Shown here piece by piece: positions 29,522-38,068 of a DNA stretch of 64,000 nucleotides (its first letter is position 1; each line of letters begins with the position of its first letter). The position numbers and the translations under genes were made by a program. The stretch comes from Mycobacterium barrassiae (GTDB lineage Bacteria > Actinomycetota > Actinomycetes > Mycobacteriales > Mycobacteriaceae). Below the pieces are notes generated by a model. The model worked only from the letters and a program-made list of their open reading frames with translations. It was not told the origin of the DNA and ran no database searches. The DNA lies in NCBI RefSeq assembly GCF_025822765.1, contig NZ_JACKUK010000016.1:500486-564485 (forward strand). The letters are read 5' to 3'.

Positions 29522-30200
29522 CAATCGTACGCCCAGTTCACGAACGAGCCGTTCGAGCAGGTCAAGCAAGTCCCGGTCCCGCGACACCCTCTCCCGAGAG
29601 GAACGCAAGGAGGCCACCAGGCGGGCGATCGTCGCCGCGGCCCTGCGCCTACTGGAGGACCGCAGCTTCGCCGCCCTGTCGCTGCGTGAGGTCACCCGTG
29701 AGGCGGGCATCGTGCCTGCGGCGTTCTACCGCCATTTCGACTCGATGGAAGCGCTGGGCCTGGTCCTCATCGACGAATCGTTCCGCGCGCTTCGCGACAT
29801 GCTGCGCGGAGCGCGGGCGGGCAGGCTGGATCCGAACCGGGTCATCGAGTCGTCGGTGGACATCCTGATCGAGGGCGTCAACGAACGCCGGGAGCACTGG
29901 CGCTTCATCGGCCGGGAGCGCTCCAGCGGCGTGAGCGTGCTGCGGTACGCCATCCGCACCGAGATCCGGCTCATCACGTCGGAGCTGGCGATCGACCTGG
30001 CCCGCTTTCCCGGGCTCAACACCTGGAGCGGCGAGGATCTGAACATCCTGGCCAGCCTGATCGTCAACGCGATGATCTCGATCGCAGAATCCATCGAGGA
30101 CGCCAACGACTCGGCCGCGCTCGACGAGATCAGGCGCATCGCGGTCAAGCAGCTGCGGATGATCGTCGTGGGCGTCGCGGGCTGGCGTAGCACCGTCTGA
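29517..30200 (+). CDS. TetR-family regulator of unsaturated fatty acid synthesis (FabR/DesT-like)
   Basis: 227-aa TetR regulator. After a disordered Ser/Arg-rich tail (1-25) comes the DNA-binding domain (about 30-80) with LREVTREAGIVPAAFYRHFDSMEAL. The C-terminal half (RHGRE-type helix GRERSSGVSVLRYAIR; LNTWSGEDLNILASLIVNAM) resembles FabR/DesT proteins that sense acyl-CoA saturation. It is divergent from the desaturase-reductase operon with two palindromes in the 69-bp gap, which mirrors the desT arrangement of Pseudomonas. The GTG at 29517 is chosen; the frame also runs open from 29436 through the operator. Confidence 0.87.
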   Translation: MNNRTPSSRTSRSSRSSKSRSRDTLSREERKEATRRAIVAAALRLLEDRSFAALSLREVTREAGIVPAAFYRHFDSMEALGLVLIDESFRALRDMLRGARAGRLDPNRVIESSVDILIEGVNERREHWRFIGRERSSGVSVLRYAIRTEIRLITSELAIDLARFPGLNTWSGEDLNILASLIVNAMISIAESIEDANDSAALDEIRRIAVKQLRMIVVGVAGWRSTV

Positions 30201-30218
30201 CGCCGACCGGTACCGGGC

Positions 30219-30224
30219 TAACGT
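30219..30224 (+). promoter_or_regulatory. -10 element for a leaderless enoyl-CoA hydratase gene
   Basis: TAACGT (TANNNT type) lies seven bases before ATG 30232, the classical geometry of mycobacterial leaderless genes. It decides the start choice for the downstream gene. Confidence 0.45.
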
Positions 30225-30231
30225 GTCGCCC

Positions 30232-31017
30232 ATGCCTCATCTCGAATTGACGTACCCCCGGCCCGACATCGCCGTCCTGACACTGAACCGGCCGGAGAAG
30301 CTCAACGCACTCTCCTATGACTTGGTCGAGAACCTGCACGCCACCCTCGACGGGATTCGCGACAACAACGACTGCCGGGTCGTCGTCCTCACCGGCGCCG
30401 GACGCGGGTTCTGCTCGGGTCTGGACCTGACCGATCCGAACCCGAACAAAGCCGGTGGCGGAACCGAGTTCCCGCGCTCGGGAATGCGATGGCAGGAACG
30501 AATCGCCGACCTCACCGCCCGGATCCATCGCCTCCGGCAGCCGGTGATCGCCGCGGTCAACGGACCCGCGTACGGCGGCGGCATGGGGATCGCGCTGGCC
30601 TGCGATATCCGCATCGCATCGGAATCCGCGCGGTTCTGCACCCAGTTCATCAAGCTCGGCCTCGGCGGCTGCGACATCGGCGTCAGCTACACGCTGCCCC
30701 GCATCGTCGGGGCGGGGCCGGCCTTCGACCTGATCCTGACTGCCCGCGTGGTCGAGGCCGACGAGGCGCTCCGCATCGGCATGGTGTCGCGCATATGCCC
30801 CGACACAACCGTGGTCGACGAGGCGATCACGATCGCCGAAACCCTATGCGGTTACGGCAAGTTCGGCGTGGAGTCGACCAAGCAGGTGCTGTGGGCCAAC
30901 CTCGAGGCGTCGAGCCTGGAGGCGGCGTTGCATCTCGAGAACCGCAGCCAGATCCTCGCGTCGACGGGCGGAGTGATGGCCGAGGCTACCGAGGCGTTCC
31001 GCCACCGTCAGCGATGA
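30232..31017 (+). CDS. enoyl-CoA hydratase/isomerase family protein
   Basis: Crotonase-fold protein of 261 aa. Oxyanion-hole glycines are in AGRGFCSGLDLTD (about 60-72) and NGPAYGGGMGIALACDIRIAS (about 105-126, given here as NGPAYGGGMGIA and CDIRIAS). The hydratase glutamates are not obvious: the region after the second loop reads FIKLGLGGCDIGVSYTLPRIVG, where one family Glu (usually PELGL-type) is replaced, so it may be an isomerase or another crotonase. ATG 30232 is preferred to GTG 30223, which lies inside the -10. Its 3' end overlaps the convergent SDR gene by 32 bases. Confidence 0.85.
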   Translation: MPHLELTYPRPDIAVLTLNRPEKLNALSYDLVENLHATLDGIRDNNDCRVVVLTGAGRGFCSGLDLTDPNPNKAGGGTEFPRSGMRWQERIADLTARIHRLRQPVIAAVNGPAYGGGMGIALACDIRIASESARFCTQFIKLGLGGCDIGVSYTLPRIVGAGPAFDLILTARVVEADEALRIGMVSRICPDTTVVDEAITIAETLCGYGKFGVESTKQVLWANLEASSLEAALHLENRSQILASTGGVMAEATEAFRHRQR

Positions 31018-31756
31018 TCACCGTCCCGGTCATATAGCTTCCGGCGTCGGAGGCCAGAAGCAGTGCCGCGCCCACCATCTCGTCCGGCTGGGCCAGACGT
31101 TTCATGAGCATGCTCACCGACATACGGTCGATGGCCTCCTGCGGGTTGTTGCGCATCATGTCGGTGTCGACGGGGCCGGGCGCGATGGCGTTCACCCGGA
31201 TCCCGAACGATGCGTACTCGGCCGCCATCGAGCGGGTGAAGGACATCAGGGCCGCCTTGTTCGACGAGTAGATCGCCGTGCCCGGCGCGAAGTTGAACGC
31301 CCCGACCGAGATCATGTTGATCACCGCGGCGTGTGAACTGGCCTTCAGATGCGGCAGCGCCGACTGCACCAGGAACACCGGACCCCTGACGTTGACCTCA
31401 TAAGACTTGCTCAGGGCTTCTGCGGTCATCTCGCCGACGGGCTGCGTCAGCGCATTGGCCGCGTTGTTCACCACGACGTCGATGCCGCCGAACTCCTCGA
31501 CCGTCTTGTCGACCAGCGCGTCGAGCGCGTCGAGGTCGCCGAGATGGGTCGGGACGCCGATGGCCTGCCCACCGAGTTCACGAAGATGCTTGGCGGCCTG
31601 CTCGCAGGCGTCGGGCTTGCGGCTGGCGACGACGACGCGTGCCCCGGCCAAAACGAAACCCTCGGCGAGCGAAAGCCCGATGCCGCGGGTGCCGCCCGTG
31701 ACGATCACGGTGCGGTCGGTCATATCGAAGAGACGGTCGAATGTTGTGCGGTCCAC
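30986..31756 (-). CDS. short-chain dehydrogenase/reductase
   Basis: Classical SDR, 256 aa. The NAD(P) motif TGGTRGIG lies near residues 21-28, followed by NNAAN, and the catalytic triad is Ser (MISVGAFN), Tyr-x3-Lys (YSSNK) at about 163-167. The C-terminal APGPVDTDMM and PDEMVGAALLLASD blocks are typical. Substrate unknown. The GTG at 31756 gives the family-like lead DRLFDMTDRTVIVTGG and a 4-base gap to the NmrA-like gene; ATG at 31723 is the alternative. Tail-to-tail overlap with the enoyl-CoA hydratase gene. Confidence 0.88.
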   Translation of the reverse strand: MDRTTFDRLFDMTDRTVIVTGGTRGIGLSLAEGFVLAGARVVVASRKPDACEQAAKHLRELGGQAIGVPTHLGDLDALDALVDKTVEEFGGIDVVVNNAANALTQPVGEMTAEALSKSYEVNVRGPVFLVQSALPHLKASSHAAVINMISVGAFNFAPGTAIYSSNKAALMSFTRSMAAEYASFGIRVNAIAPGPVDTDMMRNNPQEAIDRMSVSMLMKRLAQPDEMVGAALLLASDAGSYMTGTVIIADGGGTPR

Positions 31757-31760
31757 GCGA

Positions 31761-32657
31761 TCAGTCAAACAGATCGCGATGAGCGGCCACGTACTGTGCG
31801 ACGGTTTGCGCGGGTCGGCCGATGAGGCGCTCGACGTCGTCGGTGGACCGGTTATAGCGATCCTCCCGATGCAACCGCGCCATCGCGGCGATGTGCTGTC
31901 GTACGTGCTCGGGCACGTCGAATGACTCGAGGAGCCGGCGCTCGTCATCGGTCGGGAGGTTCTCACCGGCGATGGGTCGCCCGAGCGCTTCGGCGAACTG
32001 CGCGGCGAGCCCGTCGATGTCGAGCACCTGTGGGCCGGTCAGTTCGTAGACCGCGCCGACGTGGTCGGTGGGATCGCGAAGGATCGCCGCCACGGCGGCG
32101 GCGACATCGGCGGCGGCGATGGGCGATGTGCGGCCCGCCCCGAACGGCAACGCCAGCACACCGCGGTCCCTCACAGTTTTCGCGCCGAGCATTGTGAACA
32201 GCGGATTGTCCAGGAAAACCGCTGGGCGGACGTGGATCACGGGCAGTTCCGACCAGTTGAGCACATGTTCGGCGAGCCAGTGCAAACGCTGATGCTTCGA
32301 CTCGCCGGTACTGGTCAGGGTCATCTGCGACACCGTCATCTGCGACATGTTCACCAGGGCATCGAGGTGGCCGCGCTCCAGCGCCGTCGCGCACACCTCG
32401 GCGGTGGCCAGCAGGTAGTCCGCCGAGACGCTCATGTTGAAGAACATGCGGCGGACACCTACCAGCGCATCCGCGATGTCCGCCGCGTGCGTCAGATCAC
32501 CGACGACGACGTCGGCGCCCAGGTCCCGAAGATATTGCGCCCGTTGGTCATCGCGACGCACCATGGCCCGCACCTGCTCTCCGGCGCCGAGCAGCAGGTC
32601 GACGACAGTGCGGCTGACGCTGCCGACCCCGCCACCGGCGCCGGTGATCAGGTACAC
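31761..32657 (-). CDS. NmrA-like NAD(P)-binding protein
   Basis: 298-aa atypical SDR of the NmrA/quinone oxidoreductase (YtfG-like) type. Rossmann motif GAGGGVGS at residues 6-13; the VRRDDQR stretch near 33-40 would contact the NADP phosphate. The catalytic Tyr/Lys of classical SDRs is not conserved. The C-terminal part (residues about 230-298) is helical with no known motif. It is the first gene of an operon with the SDR gene four bases downstream. Confidence 0.85.
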   Translation of the reverse strand: MYLITGAGGGVGSVSRTVVDLLLGAGEQVRAMVRRDDQRAQYLRDLGADVVVGDLTHAADIADALVGVRRMFFNMSVSADYLLATAEVCATALERGHLDALVNMSQMTVSQMTLTSTGESKHQRLHWLAEHVLNWSELPVIHVRPAVFLDNPLFTMLGAKTVRDRGVLALPFGAGRTSPIAAADVAAAVAAILRDPTDHVGAVYELTGPQVLDIDGLAAQFAEALGRPIAGENLPTDDERRLLESFDVPEHVRQHIAAMARLHREDRYNRSTDDVERLIGRPAQTVAQYVAAHRDLFD

Positions 32658-32670
32658 GGGCTACTTCACG

Positions 32671-33006
32671 CTAGATGCAGCCGCTAACGCTGATGCGCCG
32701 GCCGACGCTGGCGCACACGTTGACGTTCGGCGCCGGCGGTGGGACGTAGGCCGGCGGCGGTGGAGGGGGCGGGGGTGGCGGCGGCGCACCAGGCGGCGGT
32801 GGCGGCGGCGGAGGCGGTGGCGGTGGCGCCAGAGCCTGGTTGAGATAGGAGAACGGGTCGCTGCACCCGGACACGTCAACGAACCTGCCGCCGACGGATC
32901 CGCACACCGTGGCGTCGGCGGTCGGGGTTGTCACGTTCACCAATCCACCGGCGAACATCACTGCCGCGGCACACAGCCATATTTTTCGCTGCCATATCTC
33001 GAGCAC
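32671..33006 (-). CDS. secreted proline-rich protein with duplicated Cys motif
   Basis: 111-aa protein beginning at GTG 33006 with a GAAGGAG ribosome site. A Sec signal peptide is evident (KIWLCAAAVMFAGGLVNV, cleavage near ADA-TVCG, about residue 35). The mature chain has a motif VCGSVGGRFVDVSGC, a linker of two poly-proline runs (12 and 11 Pro separated by GA), and a second copy VCASVGRRISVSGC at the C-terminus. Four cysteines could form one disulfide per copy. Function unknown; the poly-Pro rod suggests a cell-wall spacer. Confidence 0.75.
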   Translation of the reverse strand: MLEIWQRKIWLCAAAVMFAGGLVNVTTPTADATVCGSVGGRFVDVSGCSDPFSYLNQALAPPPPPPPPPPPPGAPPPPPPPPPPPAYVPPPAPNVNVCASVGRRISVSGCI

Positions 33007-33571
33007 GTTTCGCTCCTTCGCGTGGCCGCCGTCGATAGGACGGGATGCGATTGTCCCAGTTCTCACGCCCCGTGTGTCGGTAACGACACGGCGTTTCTCC
33101 AGCACGCGAAGATACTTTGCTGTGTCGACAAACTCGAAGCCGCAGGTCGGGAAGCCGCAGCGGGATCATGCCGACACAATCCACCTTTTCGCATTGTGGA
33201 TGACGTGATTGCAGGAGGATCGATCGTCCAGCTCGACCACGCATAGCTGCGATCGAAAAGAATGGTCTTTCTGCTCTAATCCGCGTTCTGAGCCAGGCCG
33301 ATACCCCGTTTGCTCACCTGTTTCGCCAACCGGAGCCACCGGTGATTCTGGCCAAATTGCCAGGCTCACCTACTTCCGTCGGCAACGACTTCCCGGTATG
33401 TTTGCTGCGACGCAACGGCGTGCCGGGGACCTCAGGGGTGTGGCGCCGCCAGGTCGGCCCATCTGTTTCGCAATCCGGGAATGCTCATGCCTGCTCATAT
33501 CGCCCGTCGCACTCGCATGCGGGTCGCTCCCCCCTCCGCGCACTATGCGTGGTGACCGATCAACCGGGTCG
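33007..33571. other. 565-bp divergent intergenic region
   Basis: The longest gap in the window, between the proline-rich secreted protein and the GH2 gene. It is less GC-rich than its surroundings. A 10-base direct repeat (GAAGCCGCAG) occurs twice near 33137-33165. An open frame in phase with the GH2 gene runs from 33209 but lacks coding character and would bury the signal peptide. Promoters for both flanking genes must lie here; no specific sigma-factor match, RNA gene or riboswitch was recognised. Confidence 0.5.
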
Positions 33572-35425
33572 ATGTCGGTTCGGCTCGCCCGCACCGCGGT
33601 CGCCATGGGGCTGGCACTACTGGGCAGCGTCGCAATCGTGAATGCGCCGGCCCATGCGGCGGACGTGTGGCAACCGAAGAAACCGCCGTTGTCGACCAGG
33701 TGGACTCCGTTCGTGGGGCCGAACAACGCGCTGCCGGAATATCCGCGCCCACAGCTGGCGCGGGCGAAGTGGTTGAACCTCAACGGACTATGGGGCTACA
33801 CCGGCCGTCCCGCCTCGGCCGGAAAGACCGCACCACCCGCGGAACGCGAATACCGCGACCAGATCCTGGTGCCTTTCCCGACGGAGTCGGCGCTGTCCGG
33901 GATCGGCCGCCACGACGATCAAATGTGGTACCGCAAGGTGTTTGAGGTCCCCGATGACTGGGACGACCAGCAGGTGCTGCTGCACTTCGGCGCGGTCGAC
34001 CAGATCGCGACCGTCTGGGTGAACAACCGGCAGGTCGCACGTCACGAGGGTGGCTACACCGAGTTCAGCGCCGACGTCACCAGCGCGCTGCGGGCGTCCG
34101 GGCCACAGGAGTTGGTTGTGCGGGTCGAGGACCGCAACGAAAAAGGCGGATTCGCCGTCGGGAAGCAGCGATACAACCCGGCCGGACTGTTCTACACCGG
34201 GGCATCGGGCATCTGGCAGACCGTGTGGCTGGAGCCGGTGCCCAGGGCATACATCGACAAACTCGACGTGACACCGGATCTGACCAGTTTCACTGTGACG
34301 CCTCGGGTTTCGGGTGCGACCGATCAGCGCACCGAGGTGGTCGTCTCGCGGCCGGGCGGGGGTGTCGTGGCCCGCGCATCGGGCAAACCGGGCGCCACAC
34401 TGCGCCTGTTGGTGCCGTCGCCGCATCTGTGGATACCCGACGATCCGTACCTCTACGACCTGACCGCCCGGCTGGTGAGCCGGTCCGGCAAGGTGATCGA
34501 CGAGGTGTCCAGCTACGGCGGCCTGCGCACCATCGGCACCGTGAAGGACGCGCAGGGCCGATCCCGGATCGCGCTCAACGGCAAGATCACGTTCCTGCAC
34601 GGTCCGCTGGACCAGGGTTACTGGCCCGACGGGATCTACACCGCGCCTACCGATGAAGCACTGCGGTTCGACCTCGAGCAGATCAAGGCGCTCGGAATGA
34701 ACTTCGTCCGCAAGCACGCGAAAGTCGAACCGGCCCGGTGGTACTACTGGACCGACAAGCTCGGGCTTCTGGTCTGGCAAGACATGCCTTCACTGGACGT
34801 ATCGCTCGATATCCCGACGGGTCCGGCTCCGACCCCGCGCCGCGACGCGCAGCGGCATTTCGAGAACGAACTCTCCGAGATGGTCCACCAATTGAGCAGT
34901 GTCACATCGATTGTCGGCTGGGTGCCGTTCAACGAGGGCTGGGGCGAGTACGACACGGCCAGGATCGCGCGGGCGGTCAAGGCCGAGGACCCGACCCGCA
35001 TGGTGGTCCCGAACAGCGGGGCGAACTGCTGTAAGTCCCGCGGCGACAGCAGGGCGGGCGACATCTTCGACGACCACACGTACGTGGGCCCCGGCCGGCC
35101 GCTCGTCCGGGACGGCCGGGTGACGGTGGACGGGGAGTACGGCGGGCTGGGCCTGATCGAGGAGGCCAACCGGTGGCCGGGGCCGCCGATGGCCTACGAG
35201 ATGACCGACACCAGGGAGCGGCTGACCCAACGCTATGTGGAGGTCAGCGTCGACCTCGAACGAATCGTGCACGAGGTCGGCTTGTCGGGCGCGATCTACA
35301 CGCAGACAACGGATGTCGAGAACGAGGTCAACGGATACATGACCTACGACCGGCAGGTGATGAAGCTCGATCTTCCGGTGGTCGCGGGGCGGAATCGGGC
35401 GGTCATTGCCGCGGGGTCACGCTAA
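33572..35425 (+). CDS. secreted glycoside hydrolase family 2 enzyme
   Basis: 617-aa exported GH2-like beta-galactosidase/beta-glucuronidase/beta-mannosidase. Residues 1-30 form a Sec signal peptide (LARTAVAMGLALLGSVAIV, cleavage after AHA). Then: sugar-binding jelly roll (about 60-220; MWYRKVFEVPDDW), immunoglobulin-like domain (about 225-330), and TIM barrel (about 335-610) with the acid/base Glu in GWVPFNEGWGEYD and the nucleophile Glu in VDGEYGGLG. The start at 33572 is chosen to expose the signal peptide; an ATG at 33545 would add nine residues. Substrate unknown: a plant or cell-wall polysaccharide is plausible. Confidence 0.88.
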   Translation: MSVRLARTAVAMGLALLGSVAIVNAPAHAADVWQPKKPPLSTRWTPFVGPNNALPEYPRPQLARAKWLNLNGLWGYTGRPASAGKTAPPAEREYRDQILVPFPTESALSGIGRHDDQMWYRKVFEVPDDWDDQQVLLHFGAVDQIATVWVNNRQVARHEGGYTEFSADVTSALRASGPQELVVRVEDRNEKGGFAVGKQRYNPAGLFYTGASGIWQTVWLEPVPRAYIDKLDVTPDLTSFTVTPRVSGATDQRTEVVVSRPGGGVVARASGKPGATLRLLVPSPHLWIPDDPYLYDLTARLVSRSGKVIDEVSSYGGLRTIGTVKDAQGRSRIALNGKITFLHGPLDQGYWPDGIYTAPTDEALRFDLEQIKALGMNFVRKHAKVEPARWYYWTDKLGLLVWQDMPSLDVSLDIPTGPAPTPRRDAQRHFENELSEMVHQLSSVTSIVGWVPFNEGWGEYDTARIARAVKAEDPTRMVVPNSGANCCKSRGDSRAGDIFDDHTYVGPGRPLVRDGRVTVDGEYGGLGLIEEANRWPGPPMAYEMTDTRERLTQRYVEVSVDLERIVHEVGLSGAIYTQTTDVENEVNGYMTYDRQVMKLDLPVVAGRNRAVIAAGSR

Positions 35426-36277
35426 CGATCGAGTGCTGACGAAACTGCGCCGCTCGCCCGTGAACGGGTCGTCGAATTCGAGACGGTGTGCGATCAGCTG
35501 TAGCGGCCGGGAGAAGTCGTCGGGTGCGACATCGATCACGTTGGGGTACAACGGGTCCCCCGTGATCGGCAGCCCCAGTGAGGCCATGTGCACCCGCAGC
35601 TGATGGGTCCGTCCGGTGCGCGGCGTCAACCGGTACAGGCCGTCTCCCAGGTGTTCGACCCGCGTCTCGGCGTTCGGCTCGCCCGGCACCTCGGCGGCTT
35701 GTAACTGGCCGCGCTGTTTGACGATTCGGCTACGCACCACGGTCGGCAGCGGGACCTCCGGGTTGACTGCGGCGCGCGCCAGATACGTCTTGTCGACCAG
35801 TCCTCGTGCGAACATCGTCTGGTAGGCGCCCCGAACCTCACGTCGCGTCGTGAACACCAGCACGCCCGCCGTCAGCCGGTCCAACCGGTGCGCCGGTGAC
35901 AACGCGGGCATGTCCAGTTCGCGCCGCAGCCGCACCAGCGCCGTCTGTGCGACGTGGCGGCCGCGGGGCATCGTCGCAAGGAAGTGCGGTTTGTCGACCA
36001 CGACGATGTCGTCGTCGCGATACAGGATCGGAATGTCGAACGGGACCGGAACCTCTTCGCGCAGTTCGCGATACAGGTAGACGTGTGCACCGGGCGGAAG
36101 CACCGTCCCGACGCCGACGACAGTGCCGTCGGCCGTTACGACTTCGCCGTTGCGAACCTTCGCCGCCGCAGTTTCCCCGAACCGGTCGGCCAGCTCGACG
36201 AGGACCGACCCGCCCCGCAACCGCAGACGCGCCGGGCCGAGCCCGTCACGCACCGGCAACGGTGGGACGCGCCTCAA
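35417..36277 (-). CDS. RluA-family RNA pseudouridine synthase
   Basis: 286-aa pseudouridine synthase (Rv3300c-like). The catalytic Asp is in AHRLDRLTAGVLVF near residue 132, and the C-terminal GRTHQLRVHMASLGLPITGDPLYP block is canonical. An N-terminal S4-like segment is present (SVLVELADRFG). It isomerises uridine in rRNA or tRNA; target unknown. The start is TTG at 36277, overlapping the glpD2 stop, which suggests coupling; GTG 36253 is an alternative. The 3' end overlaps the GH2 gene by nine bases. Confidence 0.9.
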   Translation of the reverse strand: MRRVPPLPVRDGLGPARLRLRGGSVLVELADRFGETAAAKVRNGEVVTADGTVVGVGTVLPPGAHVYLYRELREEVPVPFDIPILYRDDDIVVVDKPHFLATMPRGRHVAQTALVRLRRELDMPALSPAHRLDRLTAGVLVFTTRREVRGAYQTMFARGLVDKTYLARAAVNPEVPLPTVVRSRIVKQRGQLQAAEVPGEPNAETRVEHLGDGLYRLTPRTGRTHQLRVHMASLGLPITGDPLYPNVIDVAPDDFSRPLQLIAHRLEFDDPFTGERRSFVSTRSLA

Positions 36278-38013
36278 TTGAGCGGCACCGGCTCGAGGAT
36301 CTCGGCACGCGCCTCAGGCGCGGCGGCACGCAGGGCATCTGCGGACGCGTCGTCGGGTTCCTGCTGCGAGCGCACCTCGGCCTCGACGCGCGCGAGGTAC
36401 GTCGACACCTCGCGATCGACGTCCTCGTCGCTCCAACCCAGTACGGGCGCAACCACTTCGGCGACCTCGCGCGCGCAGTCCACACCGCGGTGCGGGTATT
36501 CGATCGAGATCCGCATGCGGCGGGCCAGGATGTCCTCCAGGTGCAGCGCACCCTCGGCGGCGGCGGCGTACCGCGCCTCCACCTTGAGATACACCGGCGC
36601 CTCGGTGATCGGCGCCAGCAGATCCGGCCTGCCCTCGGCCATCTGCAACACCTCGCCGATCAGCGATCCATACCGGTCGAGCAGATGACGCACGCGATAC
36701 GGGTGCAGTCCGTAATGCGCTCCGACGCTTTCGGTCTGGTTGATCAGGGCGAAGTAGCCGTCGGCGCCCATCAGCGGGACCTTCTCGGTGATCGACGGCG
36801 CCACCCGGGCAGGCACGAACTCGGCGGCGGCGTCGATCGCATCGGCGCCCATCACCCGATACGTCGTGTACTTGCCGCCCGCAATCGCCACCAGCCCGGG
36901 GGCAGGCACGGCCACCGCGTGTTCGCGCGACAGCTTGGACGTCTCCTCGCTCTCCCCCGCCAGCAGCGGTCGCAGTCCGGCATACACGCCGTCGATGTCG
37001 TCGTGCGTCAACGGCGTGGCGAGCACGCTGTTGACCGTCTCCAGGATGTAGTCGATGTCCGCCTTGGTGGCCGCGGGGTGGGCCAGGTCCAGGTTCCAGT
37101 CGGTGTCGGTGGTGCCGATGATCCAGTGCGTACCCCACGGAATGACGAACAGCACGGACTTCTCGGTACGCAGGATGATCGCGACCTCGCTGACGATGCG
37201 GTCGCGCGGAACGACGATGTGCACGCCCTTGGATGCCCGCACCCGGAAACGGCCGCGCTGCTTGGACAGTGCCTGGATCTCGTCGGTCCATACCCCGGTG
37301 GCGTTGACGACGACGTGGCCGCGCACCTCGGTGAGGCGACCGTCCTCGGAGTCACGCACCTCGACGCCGACGACCCGGTCCCCTTCGCGCAGCAGTGAGA
37401 CCACCTGCGAGGAGGTCCGCACCACCGCGCCGTAATGCGCCGCGGTGCGTGCCACGGTCATGGTGTGGCGCGCGTCGTCGACGACGGTGTCGTAGTAGCG
37501 GATACCGCCGATCAGCGACGACCGCTTCAGGCCGGGCGCCAGTCGCAGCGCACCCGATTTGGTCATGTGTTTCTGTGGCGGAACGGATTTCGCTCCCCCG
37601 AGTTGGTCGTAGAGGAAGATGCCCGCCGCGACGTAGGGGCGTTCCCACCAGCGGTTGGTCAGCGGGAACAGGAACGGCATCGGTTTCACGAGATGCGGGG
37701 CCAACGTGGTGAGCGACAGTTCGCGTTCGTGCAGCGCCTCGCGCACCAGCCCGAACTCCAACTGCTCGAGGTAGCGCAGGCCGCCGTGGAACATCTTCGA
37801 CGACCGACTCGAGGTTCCCGACGCGAAGTCGCGCGCCTCGACGAGGGCCACCTTCAGCCCGCGCGTCGCCGCATCCAGCGCAGCCCCCGCACCGACGACC
37901 CCGCCGCCGACGACCACCACGTCGAATTGCTCTTTGCCGAGCCGAGCCCAGGCTTCTGCCCGCTGCTCGGGGCCCAGGAGTGTCTGCCCGTTCGCGGGGA
38001 TCGGGTCGCTCAC
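36274..38013 (-). CDS. glpD2: glycerol-3-phosphate dehydrogenase GlpD2
   Basis: FAD-dependent membrane-associated sn-glycerol-3-phosphate dehydrogenase of 579 aa, feeding electrons to the quinone pool. The dinucleotide fold VVVGGGVVGAGAALDAATRG is near residues 33-52 and RSSKMFHGGLRYL near 68-80 is the family signature. The C-terminal helical domain (about 400-570) is complete. It is downstream of lpdA and coupled to the pseudouridine synthase. The order lpdA-glpD2-rluA matches Rv3303c-Rv3300c without phoY1. Confidence 0.94.
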   Translation of the reverse strand: MSDPIPANGQTLLGPEQRAEAWARLGKEQFDVVVVGGGVVGAGAALDAATRGLKVALVEARDFASGTSSRSSKMFHGGLRYLEQLEFGLVREALHERELSLTTLAPHLVKPMPFLFPLTNRWWERPYVAAGIFLYDQLGGAKSVPPQKHMTKSGALRLAPGLKRSSLIGGIRYYDTVVDDARHTMTVARTAAHYGAVVRTSSQVVSLLREGDRVVGVEVRDSEDGRLTEVRGHVVVNATGVWTDEIQALSKQRGRFRVRASKGVHIVVPRDRIVSEVAIILRTEKSVLFVIPWGTHWIIGTTDTDWNLDLAHPAATKADIDYILETVNSVLATPLTHDDIDGVYAGLRPLLAGESEETSKLSREHAVAVPAPGLVAIAGGKYTTYRVMGADAIDAAAEFVPARVAPSITEKVPLMGADGYFALINQTESVGAHYGLHPYRVRHLLDRYGSLIGEVLQMAEGRPDLLAPITEAPVYLKVEARYAAAAEGALHLEDILARRMRISIEYPHRGVDCAREVAEVVAPVLGWSDEDVDREVSTYLARVEAEVRSQQEPDDASADALRAAAPEARAEILEPVPLN

Positions 38014-38068
38014 TGAATGGCTCCTACTTACTGGTCGGTACGGTCGCCCGGTCCCAGATTACGTGGAC

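Noticed and set aside
32757-32825. CCG/GGC-rich stretch as a tandem DNA repeat
   Set aside because: It simply encodes the poly-proline linker; codons vary and no phased repeat unit was seen.
33209-33571. In-frame N-terminal extension of the GH2 gene
   Set aside because: No coding character, and it would bury the clear Sec signal peptide starting at 33572.
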